A DNA stretch of 64,000 nt from Morella rubra (lineage: Eukaryota > Streptophyta > Magnoliopsida > Fagales > Myricaceae). The notes under the pieces are model-generated. The model searched no databases. It was given only the letters and a program-made list of their open reading frames with translations, and was not told the origin of the DNA. The stretch is taken from positions 26,971,915-27,035,914 of the forward strand of contig CM025855.1 in assembly GCA_003952965.2 (NCBI GenBank). Direction: 5' to 3'. A program made the translations under genes and the position numbers. The number at the start of each line of letters is the position of its first letter. Position 1 is the stretch's first letter. Positions 23,201 through 33,645 of the stretch are shown one piece after another.

Positions 23201-23741
23201 GGCATCGACCAACCCTAATTGGGTATAAGCGTTGGAGAACAGTATATCAGTGGAATTGCCATTATCCACCAAGACCCTTTGCACCACAAAGTTAGCGACC
23301 CGTACTTTAATGATGATGGTGGCGTCATTATGCAGTTGCAATACCCCTATAACGTCGGTCTTAGTAAAAGTTATTGGAATGTTGGCTGTTCAGGACTACT
23401 TCCAAGGCTGTTCGGTGAGGAACACCTGTTGATGCTGGATCTCATGCAAGTAGTTCTTCTGTGCTTGTCGGCTCAGGCAGCCAATGCTGTTGCCATCCAT
23501 TATCATCCTCACCAATCCCCGAAGGGGAGGGGGACGTAGGTTGCCTTGATCGTCTTCATCGTTGGCCACTGGTTGGCGCTTCTGAGTGGTGCTACTTTCA
23601 TAGGCTCTCAGTCGAGCTCGATTGGGGCAGGGAACACCGTTCTCTAATATGAAACAACAGAGTTTACCTTCCTGTAGCAAGTACTCTATTTGCCTCATTA
23701 ATTCTCGGCAGTCATCAATGATATGGCCGTGATCCACATGG
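20228..23741 (-). pseudogene. pol: pol of the Tat element
   Basis: Protease: VLVDNGNSTDILF near 23240 has Asp-Asn-Gly, the Tat version of the active site. Reverse transcriptase: WRMCVDFKDLNAACPKDSFP near 22390 and the catalytic IEVYVDDMLVKS near 22110. First RNase H: QPVYYVSRALRGAEERYSPI near 21570-21630. Second RNase H: LHVDGSSNKWASGAGIIL and KATNNEAEY at 21141-21280. Integrase: EIHEGIYGNHSDGRALAHK and YYWATM near 20530-20620, then PPWPFDQWGM near 20460. The catalytic core of integrase is not recognisable below 20400. Numerous frame breaks make it non-functional. Confidence 0.9.
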
Positions 23742-23887
23742 AATTCACATTACTGTCCCAGGTCCCTCTTTTCTGGGTGCCCACGGAGCTTTGGAGGCCA
23801 CTTCACATTTGGATTGTGCTTGATCTGCATGAGAATTTCCCAAGGTGCTGTGTTTAGGGCCGTGAACATCGGGGCCCCCGTGCTATC

Positions 23888-24614
23888 TTATAGGGGTCGA
23901 AACTCAAATCGGGGTTTAGGGGAGCGGTCTCTAGACGACCGTTGACGTTGGTCTCGAGGACATGAATGGTCGGGATCCTGGTCACGCTTCGTATGCCTTG
24001 ACTGTTCGGGCGAAGGATGATCGGCCCCTTCTTTCAACAAGTCTTCACAGTTCATGTGCTCCTGGGCTTCCCGCATGGCCTCCCCAAAGTTGGTAGGGTT
24101 TTTTCTGAGGAGGTATCTCAGGAAGTCGCTAGGCTGGAGGCCGGTGGTCAATGACATGAGTTTAATTTCGTCAGTGGCACGTGAGATGTTGACAACTTCT
24201 CGGTTGAATTGCGCCAGGTAGATATGTAGGCTCTTCTTAGATACCGAAGAGGTACGAAGAGTGCTTCTTGAGCTATCTGTTAGAGACATAGTGGTTGACG
24301 AACAGGGCACTGAGGGTATCAAAATCGTCAATGGAGTTTGGTGGTAAGCTAGAGAACCACCGCTGTGCCGGCCCTTTGAGGGTGAGAGAGAAGGCACAAC
24401 AGAGAATCGGGTCTGTATAGGATTGGACATGCATGTGATGGCGAAAGATTTTGATGTGGTCACAGGGATCGGTTGAACCATCGAAAAAGTCAATTACTGG
24501 TGGTCGAAACCGTGGGGGCATCGGCCAGGTGAGCACTTTAAAGGCGAACAGGGAACTGCCCAGTTGGGACACGGCAGTGGGGCCACTGGTCATCGTGGTC
24601 TCCACCGTTGCCAA
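23888..24614 (-). pseudogene. gag: gag of the Tat element
   Basis: The capsid motif runs VIDFFDGSTDPCDHIKIF, then CAFSLTLKGPAQRWFSSLPP, the standard Tat gag pattern (Y/FDGTTDP...DH, then AxxWFxxLPPxSI). It continues in another frame at 23888-24300 with EAMREAQEHMNCEDLLKE and a basic Arg/Ser/Asp-rich tail (RDQRQRSSRDRSP). One frame change lies near 24280. It would form the element's particles. Confidence 0.88.
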
Positions 24615-25005
24615 TTTCTGTTCAAGCCGCAGGATCTGCTCATCTTAGGCAATCATCTGTTCGCAAAGAGTAGCAAGCCAGCCCTCTCCGTGAGGCTGCC
24701 TAGAAGGCTAGATGGGTCTCGCCCGATCCTTCGCAATGAGTGGCTGAAGCCCGTGACTTGGAAGGAGACTGTGATGGACTCGGAGGTGGATTAGTGGACT
24801 GGGATGGCCCTGCAGGTTTACGGACAAGGCTCTCCACGTTCTTAGCCAGGGATACCAATAGAGTATCATCGACGGGGGGAATGCCGGTGATAGCGCCAGA
24901 CTGCGCAACACCGTTCTGGTTGTCAAGAGTGGAAGTCATTTGGTGGGTGGGGTGGGGGAATAAGGTGAATTTTGGCTGAGAGGTGGCTTTTGTCAAAAGG
25001 AAATT

Positions 25006-25022
25006 CCCACAAACGGTGCCAA
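25006..25022 (-). other. Primer binding site of the Tat element
   Basis: Next to the 5' LTR the minus strand reads TTGGCACCGTTTGTGGG. This resembles the TGGCGCCGTCTGTGGG-type sites usual in Tat-lineage elements. The tRNA is not assigned here. Confidence 0.65.
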
Positions 25023-25023
25023 C

Positions 25024-25424
25024 TAATGACGTCAAGAATCACCACAGAACCAGGGGCCGATCAATCCTGCAAAAGTCACTGAGGAGGGGGTGGCCTCGGA
25101 TCAATCCTCCGACGGCCAAGTGAGATTTACAAAAGGATGTTAAGTGCTTAGAGAATGGAACTAAGCATAGGTTTTTAGGAGTGTCATACCTTGTTTATAT
25201 ATTGGTTTAAGAGCCATACATCAATTGGGGGTCTGAATCGTAGAGTTCCCTTAGGAGAGGGAGAGGTCTTCCGAGTATTTACGATCCTTTGTGTATCGGG
25301 TGCTTTCGTTGGGAGTCTGCAGTCTCCAGAACTCTTAAGTCGAGCAGTCAGGCGATGTTGTGAGTGCTGGGCCAGACCAAGCGTGGTTGAATCTGGTAAG
25401 GGCCTAGTATTTTATGGCCCATCA
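25024..25424 (-). repeat. 5' LTR of the Tat element
   Basis: About 401 bp, ending GGCCCATCA on the plus strand. Its inner end reads TAATGACGTC where the partner has TGATGACATC, so the terminal CA (minus strand) has mutated to TA. A TATATAAAC-like promoter core is readable on the minus strand near 25193-25201. Confidence 0.92.
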
Positions 25425-25447
25425 GTTTATATTAATATTATATATAA

Positions 25448-25729
25448 TTTTTTTCCCTCAAAACGTTTACTACTATATTAATAATAATTACACAAAGGCA
25501 ACAGAAAACATCACTAACGGATGTAGAAATAGTACAAAGATACACAAAAGCATCACAATGGATGCAGAAACAAAACAAAAGACAACACAAAAATAGAAAA
25601 GCATCACAAAGGATGCAGGAACTATACAAAAAACAAGATCAACCATAATCAAGAAAAATTTGAGAAGAAACCCAACAAACATCACATTGAACTCAAACTT
25701 AAGAGTATCAAGGGCAGTAAGCCTGCTAA
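25448..25729 (-). mobile_element. SINE-like retroposon with 15-bp target duplication
   Basis: A perfect 15-base direct repeat, TAATATTATATATAA, lies at 25433-25447 and 25730-25744. The insert starts with T7 on the plus strand, i.e. an A-tail on the minus strand. Long target duplications with an A-tail mean LINE-machinery retroposition. The interior has three loose repeats built on GCATCACAANGGATGCAG. No A/B-box match was confirmed, so SINE identity is inferred. Confidence 0.65.
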
Positions 25730-25744
25730 TAATATTATATATAA

Positions 25745-26371
25745 ATTGTGTTGACCCTTTCTTTGCCATTAATTTGTTTAGCTGTGGAAGCGAGTAGTAG
25801 GAACCTCGCATATAGGAGGGCATGAAAAGATATTGCAGATGCTTCGAGGGAAAATCTTATTTCTAAAGTTTCATCCTATCTTTCATCTACCGCCTAAAGG
25901 TAAACGGAGGAAAGGATCAAAATGGCAAATGACACTTCTCCAAGAAAATGAAGACTACCTACCGATATATGTTGGACTTTTTGCTATGCCTTGGAAGATG
26001 TACGCCTTAGCATGTTAGTTAATGTTGCTATAGGAAATCATCAAATCATGTCATCATTGCCATGAGAAAGGACATAGCGAACTTACATAGGCGCTTTAGC
26101 CTCCAGGCATTTAGGCATTTCAATGTTCAATAATGAAGGCATTAGAAGTGCAGTATTCAAGATGTGACTAGTAGTGGTTAATGAAGACTAATTACGTACC
26201 AAATCTTTTCATCTTGCGTGTAAGGGGAAACATAAACCTGCTTAGTGACTCCCCTGCATAAATAGACGAGTTTTCCGCAACACATTTCTCACCCCTCACC
26301 AAAGCAAGACTACGCAGAATACTAAAAGCTACAGAAAGCCTTAGCCCTCAAGGAAGGAGAAAGGTGTTTCC
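25745..26371 (+). promoter_or_regulatory. Upstream region of GLP C with TATA box
   Basis: From about 25840 this is the inverted counterpart of the region upstream of GLP D (31060-31500). A CATAAATAGACG TATA-type core lies at 26257-26268, followed by the conserved leader CACCCCTCACCAAAGCAAG. The block before 25830 matches the repeat around 29290-29350. Confidence 0.6.
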
Positions 26372-27220
26372 ATGCTCCTCGTAACTGTGCTCCTGTTCAG
26401 CTGTTTGCTTTGGCCTGCTCCCTTGCCTCTGCTTCCGACCCTAGTCCCCTGCAAGACTTTTGTGTTGCAACCAAAGATTCTAACGGTAAGTATACAAAAA
26501 TATCATTCAGTTCTTCTGAAATCATTATTTTTACACACCTGTAATATTGTTTTCCATCATAACGGAATTCACACATATATTGAGGAGGTTATTCTTTAAG
26601 GTGACATCTATGTAGGAGTTAGGACTTGACATGCTTCAATTTTTGAATGATTTGTGAAGTAACAAACTCTTCTTTCTGCAAAATTCGTAAACAAAAAGTT
26701 CTGCAATAACCCCAAAGGATGCTAAAGCTGATGATTTCTTCTTCTCGGGACTAGACAAGCCCGGTAACACCTCAAATCGACAAGGGTCAAACGTTACTGC
26801 TGTGAACGTGGACAAATTAGTAGGCCTAAACACACTTGGCATATCTGTGGCTCGCATCGACTTCGCACCATATTGTCTAAATCCTCCCCACACCCACCCC
26901 TGCACCAATGATGTAATAGTGGTCCTAGAGGGTACTCTTTACGTTGGCTTTGTCACATCCAACACAGATAACCACCTCTTCACCAAAGTTCTAAACAAGG
27001 GAGATGTCTTCGTGTTCCTAGTTGGCCTCATTCACTTCCAGTGGAATATGGGAAATACCGATGCTCTTGTATTTGCCGCTCTCAACAGCCATAATCCTAG
27101 TGTGATCACGATAGCCAATGTAGTCTTTGGCACTAATCCTCCCATCAATTGTGATGTTCTTTCAAAGGCTTTCTGGTGGACAAGAGTGTAATTAACTATC
27201 TCGAGAAGCAGTTCAAATGA
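26372..27220 (+). pseudogene. Germin-like protein copy C, pseudogene with lost splice acceptor
   Basis: Exon 1 (to 26485, donor GTAAGT) still shows [20 protein letters not shown] in one frame, but an ~8-base insertion near 26400 and a lost upstream ATG break its signal peptide. The exon 2 acceptor expected as CTGCAG reads CTGCAA at 26676-26681. An extra G follows CCCAAA near 26715, and a base is missing near 27168, changing the end from KAFQVDK to KAFWWTRV. Cupin box 1 is [12 protein letters not shown]: the Glu ligand position is Asp. Box 2 is intact ([15 protein letters not shown]). It is the inverted twin of copy D. Confidence 0.9.
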
Positions 27221-27354
27221 TGGAAGCTAAAGAATTAAATATATAGAATCATAGATACAATAGCCACCCTAAACCATCATACGGTCCAGATAATAAATTG
27301 AATTTTCCTACAAATCCCTTGTAACCTCATAGTAATAATTATAATGAAATAAAA

Positions 27355-27830
27355 TATGACCGCAACTAAAAGACACTTTGTAGCGGCGCTTGTGTAAAAA
27401 ACGCAGCTATAGACACTTCTATCAGCGTTTTACAAAAAAAACGCCATTATAGATTGCCTTGTAGAGGCATTTTGCCACAAAAGCGGCTAAAACTTATACA
27501 TTTAGCGACGCTTTGTAAAAAACGCAGTTGTAGTGTGTGAGTTTTAGCGGCGTTTTAGAAAAAGCGTTTCTAAAACTCAAATGCTTGGTAGCGTTTTTGA
27601 TAAGGCATCACTAAAATGTGAACTTGTGGCAATGTTTTGTGAAAAACACTGTTATGCTAGAGTTGGCACTTTTAGCGACGTTTTGTATGAAAACGCTGTT
27701 ATAGCTTTAGCATTGTTTTTCACACAAACACTGCTGTAGAGTGTACTATAGCGGCGTTTTAGTTGCAACACGTAGCTAAAATACTTTCTGTAGCAGCATT
27801 TTTTTACCAAATGATGCTGTAAACAATTAC
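27355..27830. repeat. Non-autonomous DNA-transposon-like repeat with GCGGCGTTTT motifs
   Basis: Alternating TAGCGGCGTTTT and AAAACGCNGCTATAG motifs recur about every 40-60 bases in both orientations, a pattern common in plant CACTA/Mutator-derived MITEs. It begins inside the GLP C 3' flank, right after a run shared with the 3' UTR of copy D. Exact ends and target duplication were not resolved. Confidence 0.6.
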
Positions 27831-29030
27831 ATGATTATTTATTATTCTAAGTTATTTAATGTTAATAATTATTTTAAATGTTATATAATATATTATATTG
27901 TATAGTAATTTTTTTGAAAAAAAAATTATTCTAGGGAACCCACTTAATAAAATATGAAATTAGAGGGGTTATGAAAATTGAAGTTGTTATATGATATAAC
28001 TTGGTAACTACGTCATTGTTGCATATTTAATTTGTTGTATAATGTGTTATATATTATTATATCACCATATATTATGGGATATTATATAGTATGGATGTAT
28101 GTGTTGTTTAATATTATGTGTATAGCATAGTATTTGTACATATTAAGTTTGAATATTTTATATAGTATAGTATAGTACGTCACTCATGTATGATATTGTT
28201 ATAGCGTGATAAATCATATTACGCATATAGTGTATGTTACGTTTGTATTATAAGTAATATATGATATAGGTATCTTATTGGTTGGTTAGCTTACAAGATA
28301 TTATAAAAATTAGAATGTATAGATGTATGCCTCTTTATATATGTATTAGAATGTATTTAATTAAAGAGTATATGGCAGTCCACCATATTGAAGTTATTAA
28401 GGCATAGTATTGTATGTCACTCAAGTATGATATTGTTATAGCATGATATATCGTATTATATTATGGTATATAGTAGTATATGGTACCTTTGTATCATATA
28501 TGATATATGATATAGGGTCAAAGTGTGAAACATAGTTGAGAAAAAAAATGAGTAAATCAAATATTGGTTACCACAAATGTCCATAAATCATGTATCTTAT
28601 TAGAAAATTAGCTTATAGGATATTATAACACATTAGAATGTATAGATGTATGTCCCGTTATATATGTATTAGAATTTATCTAATTAACGAGTATATGGTA
28701 CAACACCCTATTAAAGTATATATTATATTATCACTTTATGATATATAGCAAATACATGTGAAAGTTCTCCACTAATAAATGCATTCTCACAATGTGGGAT
28801 TTCTCATTTGGGACACTTTTCATAAATGTCCAATCCCAAAATATTATATATTATATTATTACTTACTTTTGAAAAACTTTTACAATACATTGATATTTCT
28901 AGTGTTTTGGAATGTCTGCCTCATTTTGAGAAACATCATAATACACTACACATTTAATGTGTCCCTAAAGTTTTAATTTGTCCAAATATATTAGGCCCCT
29001 CAAGTTAAAAAAAAAAAAAAAGTAGCTTTG
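27831..29030. other. AT-rich spacer, no gene
   Basis: Very AT-rich with many ATATATTATA runs, and two loosely repeated blocks (around 28150-28350 and 28400-28700, sharing GTATGTCACTCAAGTATGATA-like text). A 15-base A-run near 29008 precedes the GLP-flank repeats. No coding signal. Confidence 0.6.
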
Positions 29031-29039
29031 GACATTCCA

Positions 29040-29400
29040 CTTTTGCCTTCACATTGGTATTTGAAATTGAGTAATTAGCTCGAGTACTTAGAGAAAAAGG
29101 AAGGAAAAAAAAGAAAGAAAGGGGGAAGCGGATTAAGTGCCACTTGAGTCCTTTCCTCGTGGAAAATCTGTCATTTGTTTAGCTGTGAAAGTAAAAAGTA
29201 GGAGAACCTAGCCTGCAGGAGGGCATGGAAAAAGTCCAAACAGAGGGCATATTTGTTTATATTTATATTATATATAAACTGAGTTGACCCTTTCTTTGCC
29301 ATTTGTTTAGATGTGGAAGCAAGTAGTAGGAACCTCGCCTGCAGCAGGGCATGAAAAAGTCCAACCAAAGGCTATATAGATATAGTTTAGCCCTGCTAGA
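29040..29400. repeat. Two tandem copies of a GLP-flank repeat; empty sites for two insertions
   Basis: The unit TCATTTGTTTAGCTGTG...GTAGGAACCT...GGAGGGCATG occurs at about 29170-29240 and again at 29298-29370. The segment before it (GAGTAATTAGCTCGAGTACTT) matches 15310-15345. At 29130-29155 the sequence is continuous where the CACTA element sits at 15380. At 29240-29280 it is continuous where the Tat element and the SINE-like insert sit at 16125-25729. Confidence 0.8.
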
Positions 29401-29967
29401 ATTATATTTCGTTCCTACAAAGAGATATGTGTTAAGATCATTGGACTTAAGTTGCCGGTAGAATCTATTATAAAATATTCGTGGCCATATATAAAGTTAG
29501 GTACACGTTACATTAAATTTCACTCAATTATATGTCCTTTTATTTTCCTAGGAGATATGGTCCGAATTTACTCGTACTGCTAGACAGTGATAGGGCCGCG
29601 AGTAGCCGCGTACTCCTACTCGAAATTTTCGATTTGGGACTGTCAGCCCAACGGGGCAAAGGTTTTTCTAAAGCCCGTGACTTCAGCTCGTCGAAGCCCC
29701 TGGGCTTTTATTGGCACGTGACATGCACCTCTGTCTGTTTTAACCTTGCTAGACCAAACTTGTTCTTTTAGGCTTTGTTTCATACTTGCTTAATTCAAAA
29801 CGTATTTTCACTGGAACGCCTTCTGGATGCAATTCAAGTGCAGGTTCTGTGTCGGAGTTTTCAACATACATTGTACGAGTTTCTTTCGAAACCCTCTTGA
29901 GCGCCCAACCCGAACATATGTTGGAAGGAGAAGAAGGAGAAGACCACGACATAATAAGCAACCAATT

Positions 29968-29973
29968 TTTATT
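29968..29973 (-). terminator. Poly(A) signal of GLP D
   Basis: AATAAA on the minus strand, about 120 bases past the stop codon, in a 3' UTR stretch conserved between GLP copies. Confidence 0.5.
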
Positions 29974-30093
29974 TCATTATAATTATTGCTATGAGGTTAC
30001 AAAGGAATTGTAGGAAAATTCAATTTATTATCTGGACCGTATGATGGTTCAATGTGGTTATTGTATCTATATCTTTAATTCTTTAGCCTCCAA

Positions 30094-30979
30094 TCATTTG
30101 AATTGCTTCTCGAGATATTTAATCACATTCTTGTCCACCTGAAAGGCCTTGGAAAGAACATCGCGATTGATGGGAGGATTAGCGCCAAAGACTGCATCAG
30201 CTATCGTGATCACCCCAGGATTTTGGCTGCTAAGAGCGGCAAATACAAGAGCATCGGTATTTTCTATATTCCACTGGAAGTGAATGAGACCAATTGGAAA
30301 CACGAAGACGTCTCCCTTCTTTAGAACTTTAGTGAAGAGGCGGTTATTTGTGTTGGATGTGACAAAGCCAACGTAAAGAGTACCCTCTAGGACCACTATT
30401 ATCTCAGTGGCACGAGGGTGGGTATGTGGAGGATTTAGACCATATGGTGCAAAGTCGATGCGAGCTACGGATATGCCTAAAGTATTTAGGCCTGCTAATT
30501 TGTCCACGTTCACAGCGGTAACATTTGAGCCTTGTTTATTTGAGGTGTCACCAGGCTTGTCCAGTCCCGAAAAGAAGAAATCATCAGCTTTAGCATCTTT
30601 CGGGTTATTGCAGAACTTTCCATTCACGAATTCTACATAAAGAAGAGTAAGTAACTATCATAAATTATTCAAAATTGAAGACTGTCAAGTCCTAACTCTG
30701 CATAAATGTCACCCTAAAGAATATCCTCCTCAATATATGTGTGAATCTGTTATGATGATGGAAAACAATATTACAGGTGTGTGAGAATAATGATACAAGG
30801 TGTAGAACAAAAAAAATGATTCCAGAAGAACTGAATGATATTTCTGTGTACGTACCATTAGAATCTTTGGTTGCAACACAAAAGTCTTGCAGGGGATTAG
30901 GGTCAGAAGCAAAGGCAAGGGAGCAGGCCAAAGCAAATAGGAGCACAGTTACGAAGTCCATAGGAACACCTTTGTCCAT
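30094..30979 (-). CDS. Germin-like protein, copy D; the only complete open copy
   Basis: Exon 1 is 30856-30979, the intron 30633-30855 (223 bases, GT-AG) and exon 2 30094-30632. Joined they give 220 aa, the usual germin-like length. A signal peptide (about residues 1-24, [20 protein letters not shown]) precedes [10 protein letters not shown]. Cys34 and Cys49 are the conserved disulphide pair. Cupin box 1 has His111, His113 and Glu118 (HTHPRATEI); box 2 has His159 ([16 protein letters not shown]). These are the Mn-binding ligands of germins. Asn78-Val-Thr is a glycosylation site. The protein should be secreted to the cell wall as a hexamer-type cupin. Germin-like proteins variously act as superoxide dismutases or in defence; oxalate oxidase activity cannot be assumed. 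The start was chosen as the first ATG after the TATA box. It lies head-to-head with copy E. Confidence 0.95.
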
Positions 30980-31060
30980 CTTCGAGGCTTTCTCTAGCTT
31001 CTAGTATTCTGCGTATTCTTTCTTTGGTGAGGGGTGAGAAATGTGCTGCGGAAACACGTC

Positions 31061-31070
31061 TATTTATAAA
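31061..31070 (-). promoter_or_regulatory. TATA box of GLP D
   Basis: The minus strand reads TTTATAAATAGACGTG about 85 bases before the ATG. The surrounding promoter is conserved in copies C, G and H. Confidence 0.7.
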
Positions 31071-31666
31071 GGGGAATCACTGAGCAAGTCTATGTTTTCC
31101 CCTTACACCGCAACATGATAAGATTTGGTACGGAAGTCTGCAACCACTACTGGTCATATCTTGAAAAATGCAAACAAATTCGACCTGTTCAAATGATGGA
31201 ATAGTGCACTTCTAATGCATTGAACATTGAAATTCCTGAAGGCTGAAGCGCCCATGTAAGTTCGCTATGTCCTTTCTGGAGGCAACGATGACATGATGTG
31301 ATGATTTCCCACAGCTAACAGGCCAAGGCGTACGTCCCATTTAAAAAAGAAAAGAAAAGACAAATTAAAGACCAACATATCTCGGTAGGTAGCCTTCATT
31401 TCCTTGGAGAAGTGCCATTTGCCACGTTGATCCGTTCTTCCCCTTTGCCTTTAGGTAGTAGATGAAAGATAGGATGAAACTTCAAATAAGATTTTCCCTT
31501 GAAGCATCTGTATCTTTTCATAGGCTGTCTCGTTGGGAAAAGAAAAAAATACAGGCTAAGACAAAGACTTTCCAACTTCTAGAAGTGGGAAGACTACGTC
31601 TTTTCATAGATCTGCAGAACCATGTTGAAAAAGATACAACTTTTATCTATTGTTGGCCCAAGAACG

Positions 31667-31888
31667 GTGTTTGTATGTGAAAATTTGGGGTAGTGAAAAT
31701 TTTAAATATTAAAATTGATGAAAAAGTAAAGATAATATATGAGAGTTAGTGAAAAAATAAAGAGAGAGAAAATTTGAGTGAATATTATAATGAAAAAGAA
31801 TTATTTGATAGAAAGAAAAAGATTATTTTATAATTTTTTTAATCAAGCTTGAAATTTTACAGTGCTAACATTTGGGCAAACAAACACT
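31667..31888. mobile_element. Short MITE-like element
   Basis: The left end GTGTTTGT...ATTTGGGGTAGTG and the right end CAGTGCTAACATTTGGGCAAACAAACAC form imperfect inverted repeats of about 35-40 bases around an AT-rich core. No target duplication was seen, so the superfamily is unassigned. Confidence 0.5.
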
Positions 31889-32654
31889 ATATAAAAGTAT
31901 GCTTTCTAAAATATACTTCCTTAAATCTAACATTTAGGTAGTCAAATCTTAAACTTCCTCATTGAAAAGGAGGAAATATACTATAATCGACAGAGTTTCA
32001 TGCCACTGAGATTTTATTTTCTCATCCAATCTGAATCCATGTCAGTAAGGATTTCGATCTTATTCATTTTGAAGCTTTTAGGCATCATTTAATGTAGGTT
32101 CTCTATAAGCTTATGAATATCCCAAAGTCATAAAAAACCAAAGCAGACCGCCTTATTGGATTTGGCAAAGTCACTGCTGGAACTCAAGATGCACAACCAC
32201 ACTGTATACTGCTAGAATTAGGCCTTAAAATAGTGTCGATATGATTTTCCAAGACTTATACAGCACAACAACTCTGCAGAAATCCGATAAAGTTTGAATA
32301 TTGACACGTCATTTAATTAGGTACCTGATTCTATCATCCTATCTAAGTGCTACTTAATTTCATAGCTTTAAGATTACAATGGGCGCAGATTTCACTCGTG
32401 AGGACAGGGTCAACTTACATGACTGCTTGAGCAATTTAAATTTGTAAGGATCGTATAAGTTTTGGATAGTCCAAAGCAACATCTGAACTGCGCCTGAGTT
32501 ATTCCATCAATTGAAGCATTCATATTCACTTACCCAATAAATAATCAGTCGCATTGGCTTGCATTTCAATACATGCGAGCAGTGGTGAAAGACGAGTTCA
32601 CCCATTGAACTTTTCTGCTATTAAGGTTGAAGACTTGACAATTCTTATTTTTGC
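31889..32654. other. Intergenic, no gene
   Basis: About 32155-32440 matches 14755-14960 of the first GLP block (TTAGGCCTTAAA, GATTTTCC). It is the shared upstream region of the divergent D/E pair. Confidence 0.55.
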
Positions 32655-33448
32655 CGTGTAAGCCAAAAACATAGACCGGTTCAGTGACTTCCCGCTACAA
32701 ACTGACAATTTTCCATGCAACTTTACCAAGTTCACATGTTAAAATGATTTCTTTTTAGGCTTCTTTTTTATACTACGCCTTCTAGTTTTCTGCATCACAT
32801 GTTTCCAATTACGGGAAACATTATGGAAGTGTTCTATAGTCCCCATTGGCGATGGTTACAAATTGTTCGTTCTGCAAGGATCCGAAGCTTGTCACAGCCA
32901 ATGACTTCTTCTCGAGGCTCCAAATTCTCAGAAACACCGCAAACTGACTCGGATCCAACGTAATTGCCGTGAATGTGGACAAATTACCCAGCCTCAACAC
33001 ACTAGGCATATCCTTGGCTCGCATTGACTTTACCCGATACGGCCTAAATTCTCCCCATACCCACCCTCGTGGCACTGAGATTATAGTGGCTGCAGAGAGT
33101 ACTTTGTATGTAAGCTTTGTCACATCCAATAAAGATAAGTACTGCCTCTTCACCAAAGTTCTCAATAAGGGAGACGTCTTTGTGTTCGCAGTTGGCCTCA
33201 TTCACTTTCAATTGAATGTGGGAAAGACCAATGCAATCACCTAATTTGCAAGTCTCAGTAGCCAACATCTTGGGGTGATCACCGCAGCTAACACAATCTT
33301 TGGATCTAATCCTCCCATTAATCTTGATGTTCTGACCAAGGCACTCCAAGTGGACAAGAATATGGTTAACTATCTCCAAAAGCAATTCTTTTCGGACAAC
33401 AACGACCAAGGAAATACATGTAACACATTCATTGGATGGTTTGGGTAA
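32655..33448 (+). pseudogene. Germin-like protein copy E, pseudogene lacking exon 1
   Basis: A promoter-like start (ACATAGACCGGTTCAGTGAC, 32668-32687) runs straight into intron-like sequence, so exon 1 is gone. Exon 2 starts near 32868 at FCKDPKLVTANDFF. A TGA stop follows NTAN near 32944, and a TAA stop follows NAIT at about 33241. Box 1 is intact (HTHPRGTEI); box 2 is [15 protein letters not shown], with Ala for the conserved Pro. A small insertion gives [10 protein letters not shown]. The C-terminus QKQFFSDNNDQG groups it with copies A and I. Confidence 0.88.
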
Positions 33449-33645
33449 AGTATTCTATGTTTCATTTGCTGTAACGTTGCTGTAACGTCTAGCAGTGATC
33501 AAAATTAAATAAAATGTTTGCTCATGGACCAAGCTGGTAGAACAACTATACAATTAAAATTAATTAAATTTTCAATTCAGTGATACATATGCCTTTTACT
33601 CCTCTTCCTTACGGAACTAACAACATACACAACATAGGTTGTTAC

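Larger units (their letters stand above)
16125..25424 (-). mobile_element. Full-length Ty3/gypsy element of the Tat lineage (9.3 kb)
   Basis: Two LTRs (16125-16519 and 25024-25424) enclose gag and pol on the minus strand and an opposite-strand ORF between pol and the 3' LTR. A 5-bp target duplication GTTTA lies at 16120-16124 and 25425-25429. A second, archaeal-like RNase H after the first one, and the antisense ORF, are hallmarks of Tat elements. All coding parts are frameshifted. The interrupted host sequence is GLP-unit flank: the empty counterpart is near 29240. Confidence 0.93.

Noticed and set aside
27831-29030. Matrix-attachment or origin-like function of the AT-rich spacer
   Set aside because: Base composition alone is not evidence.
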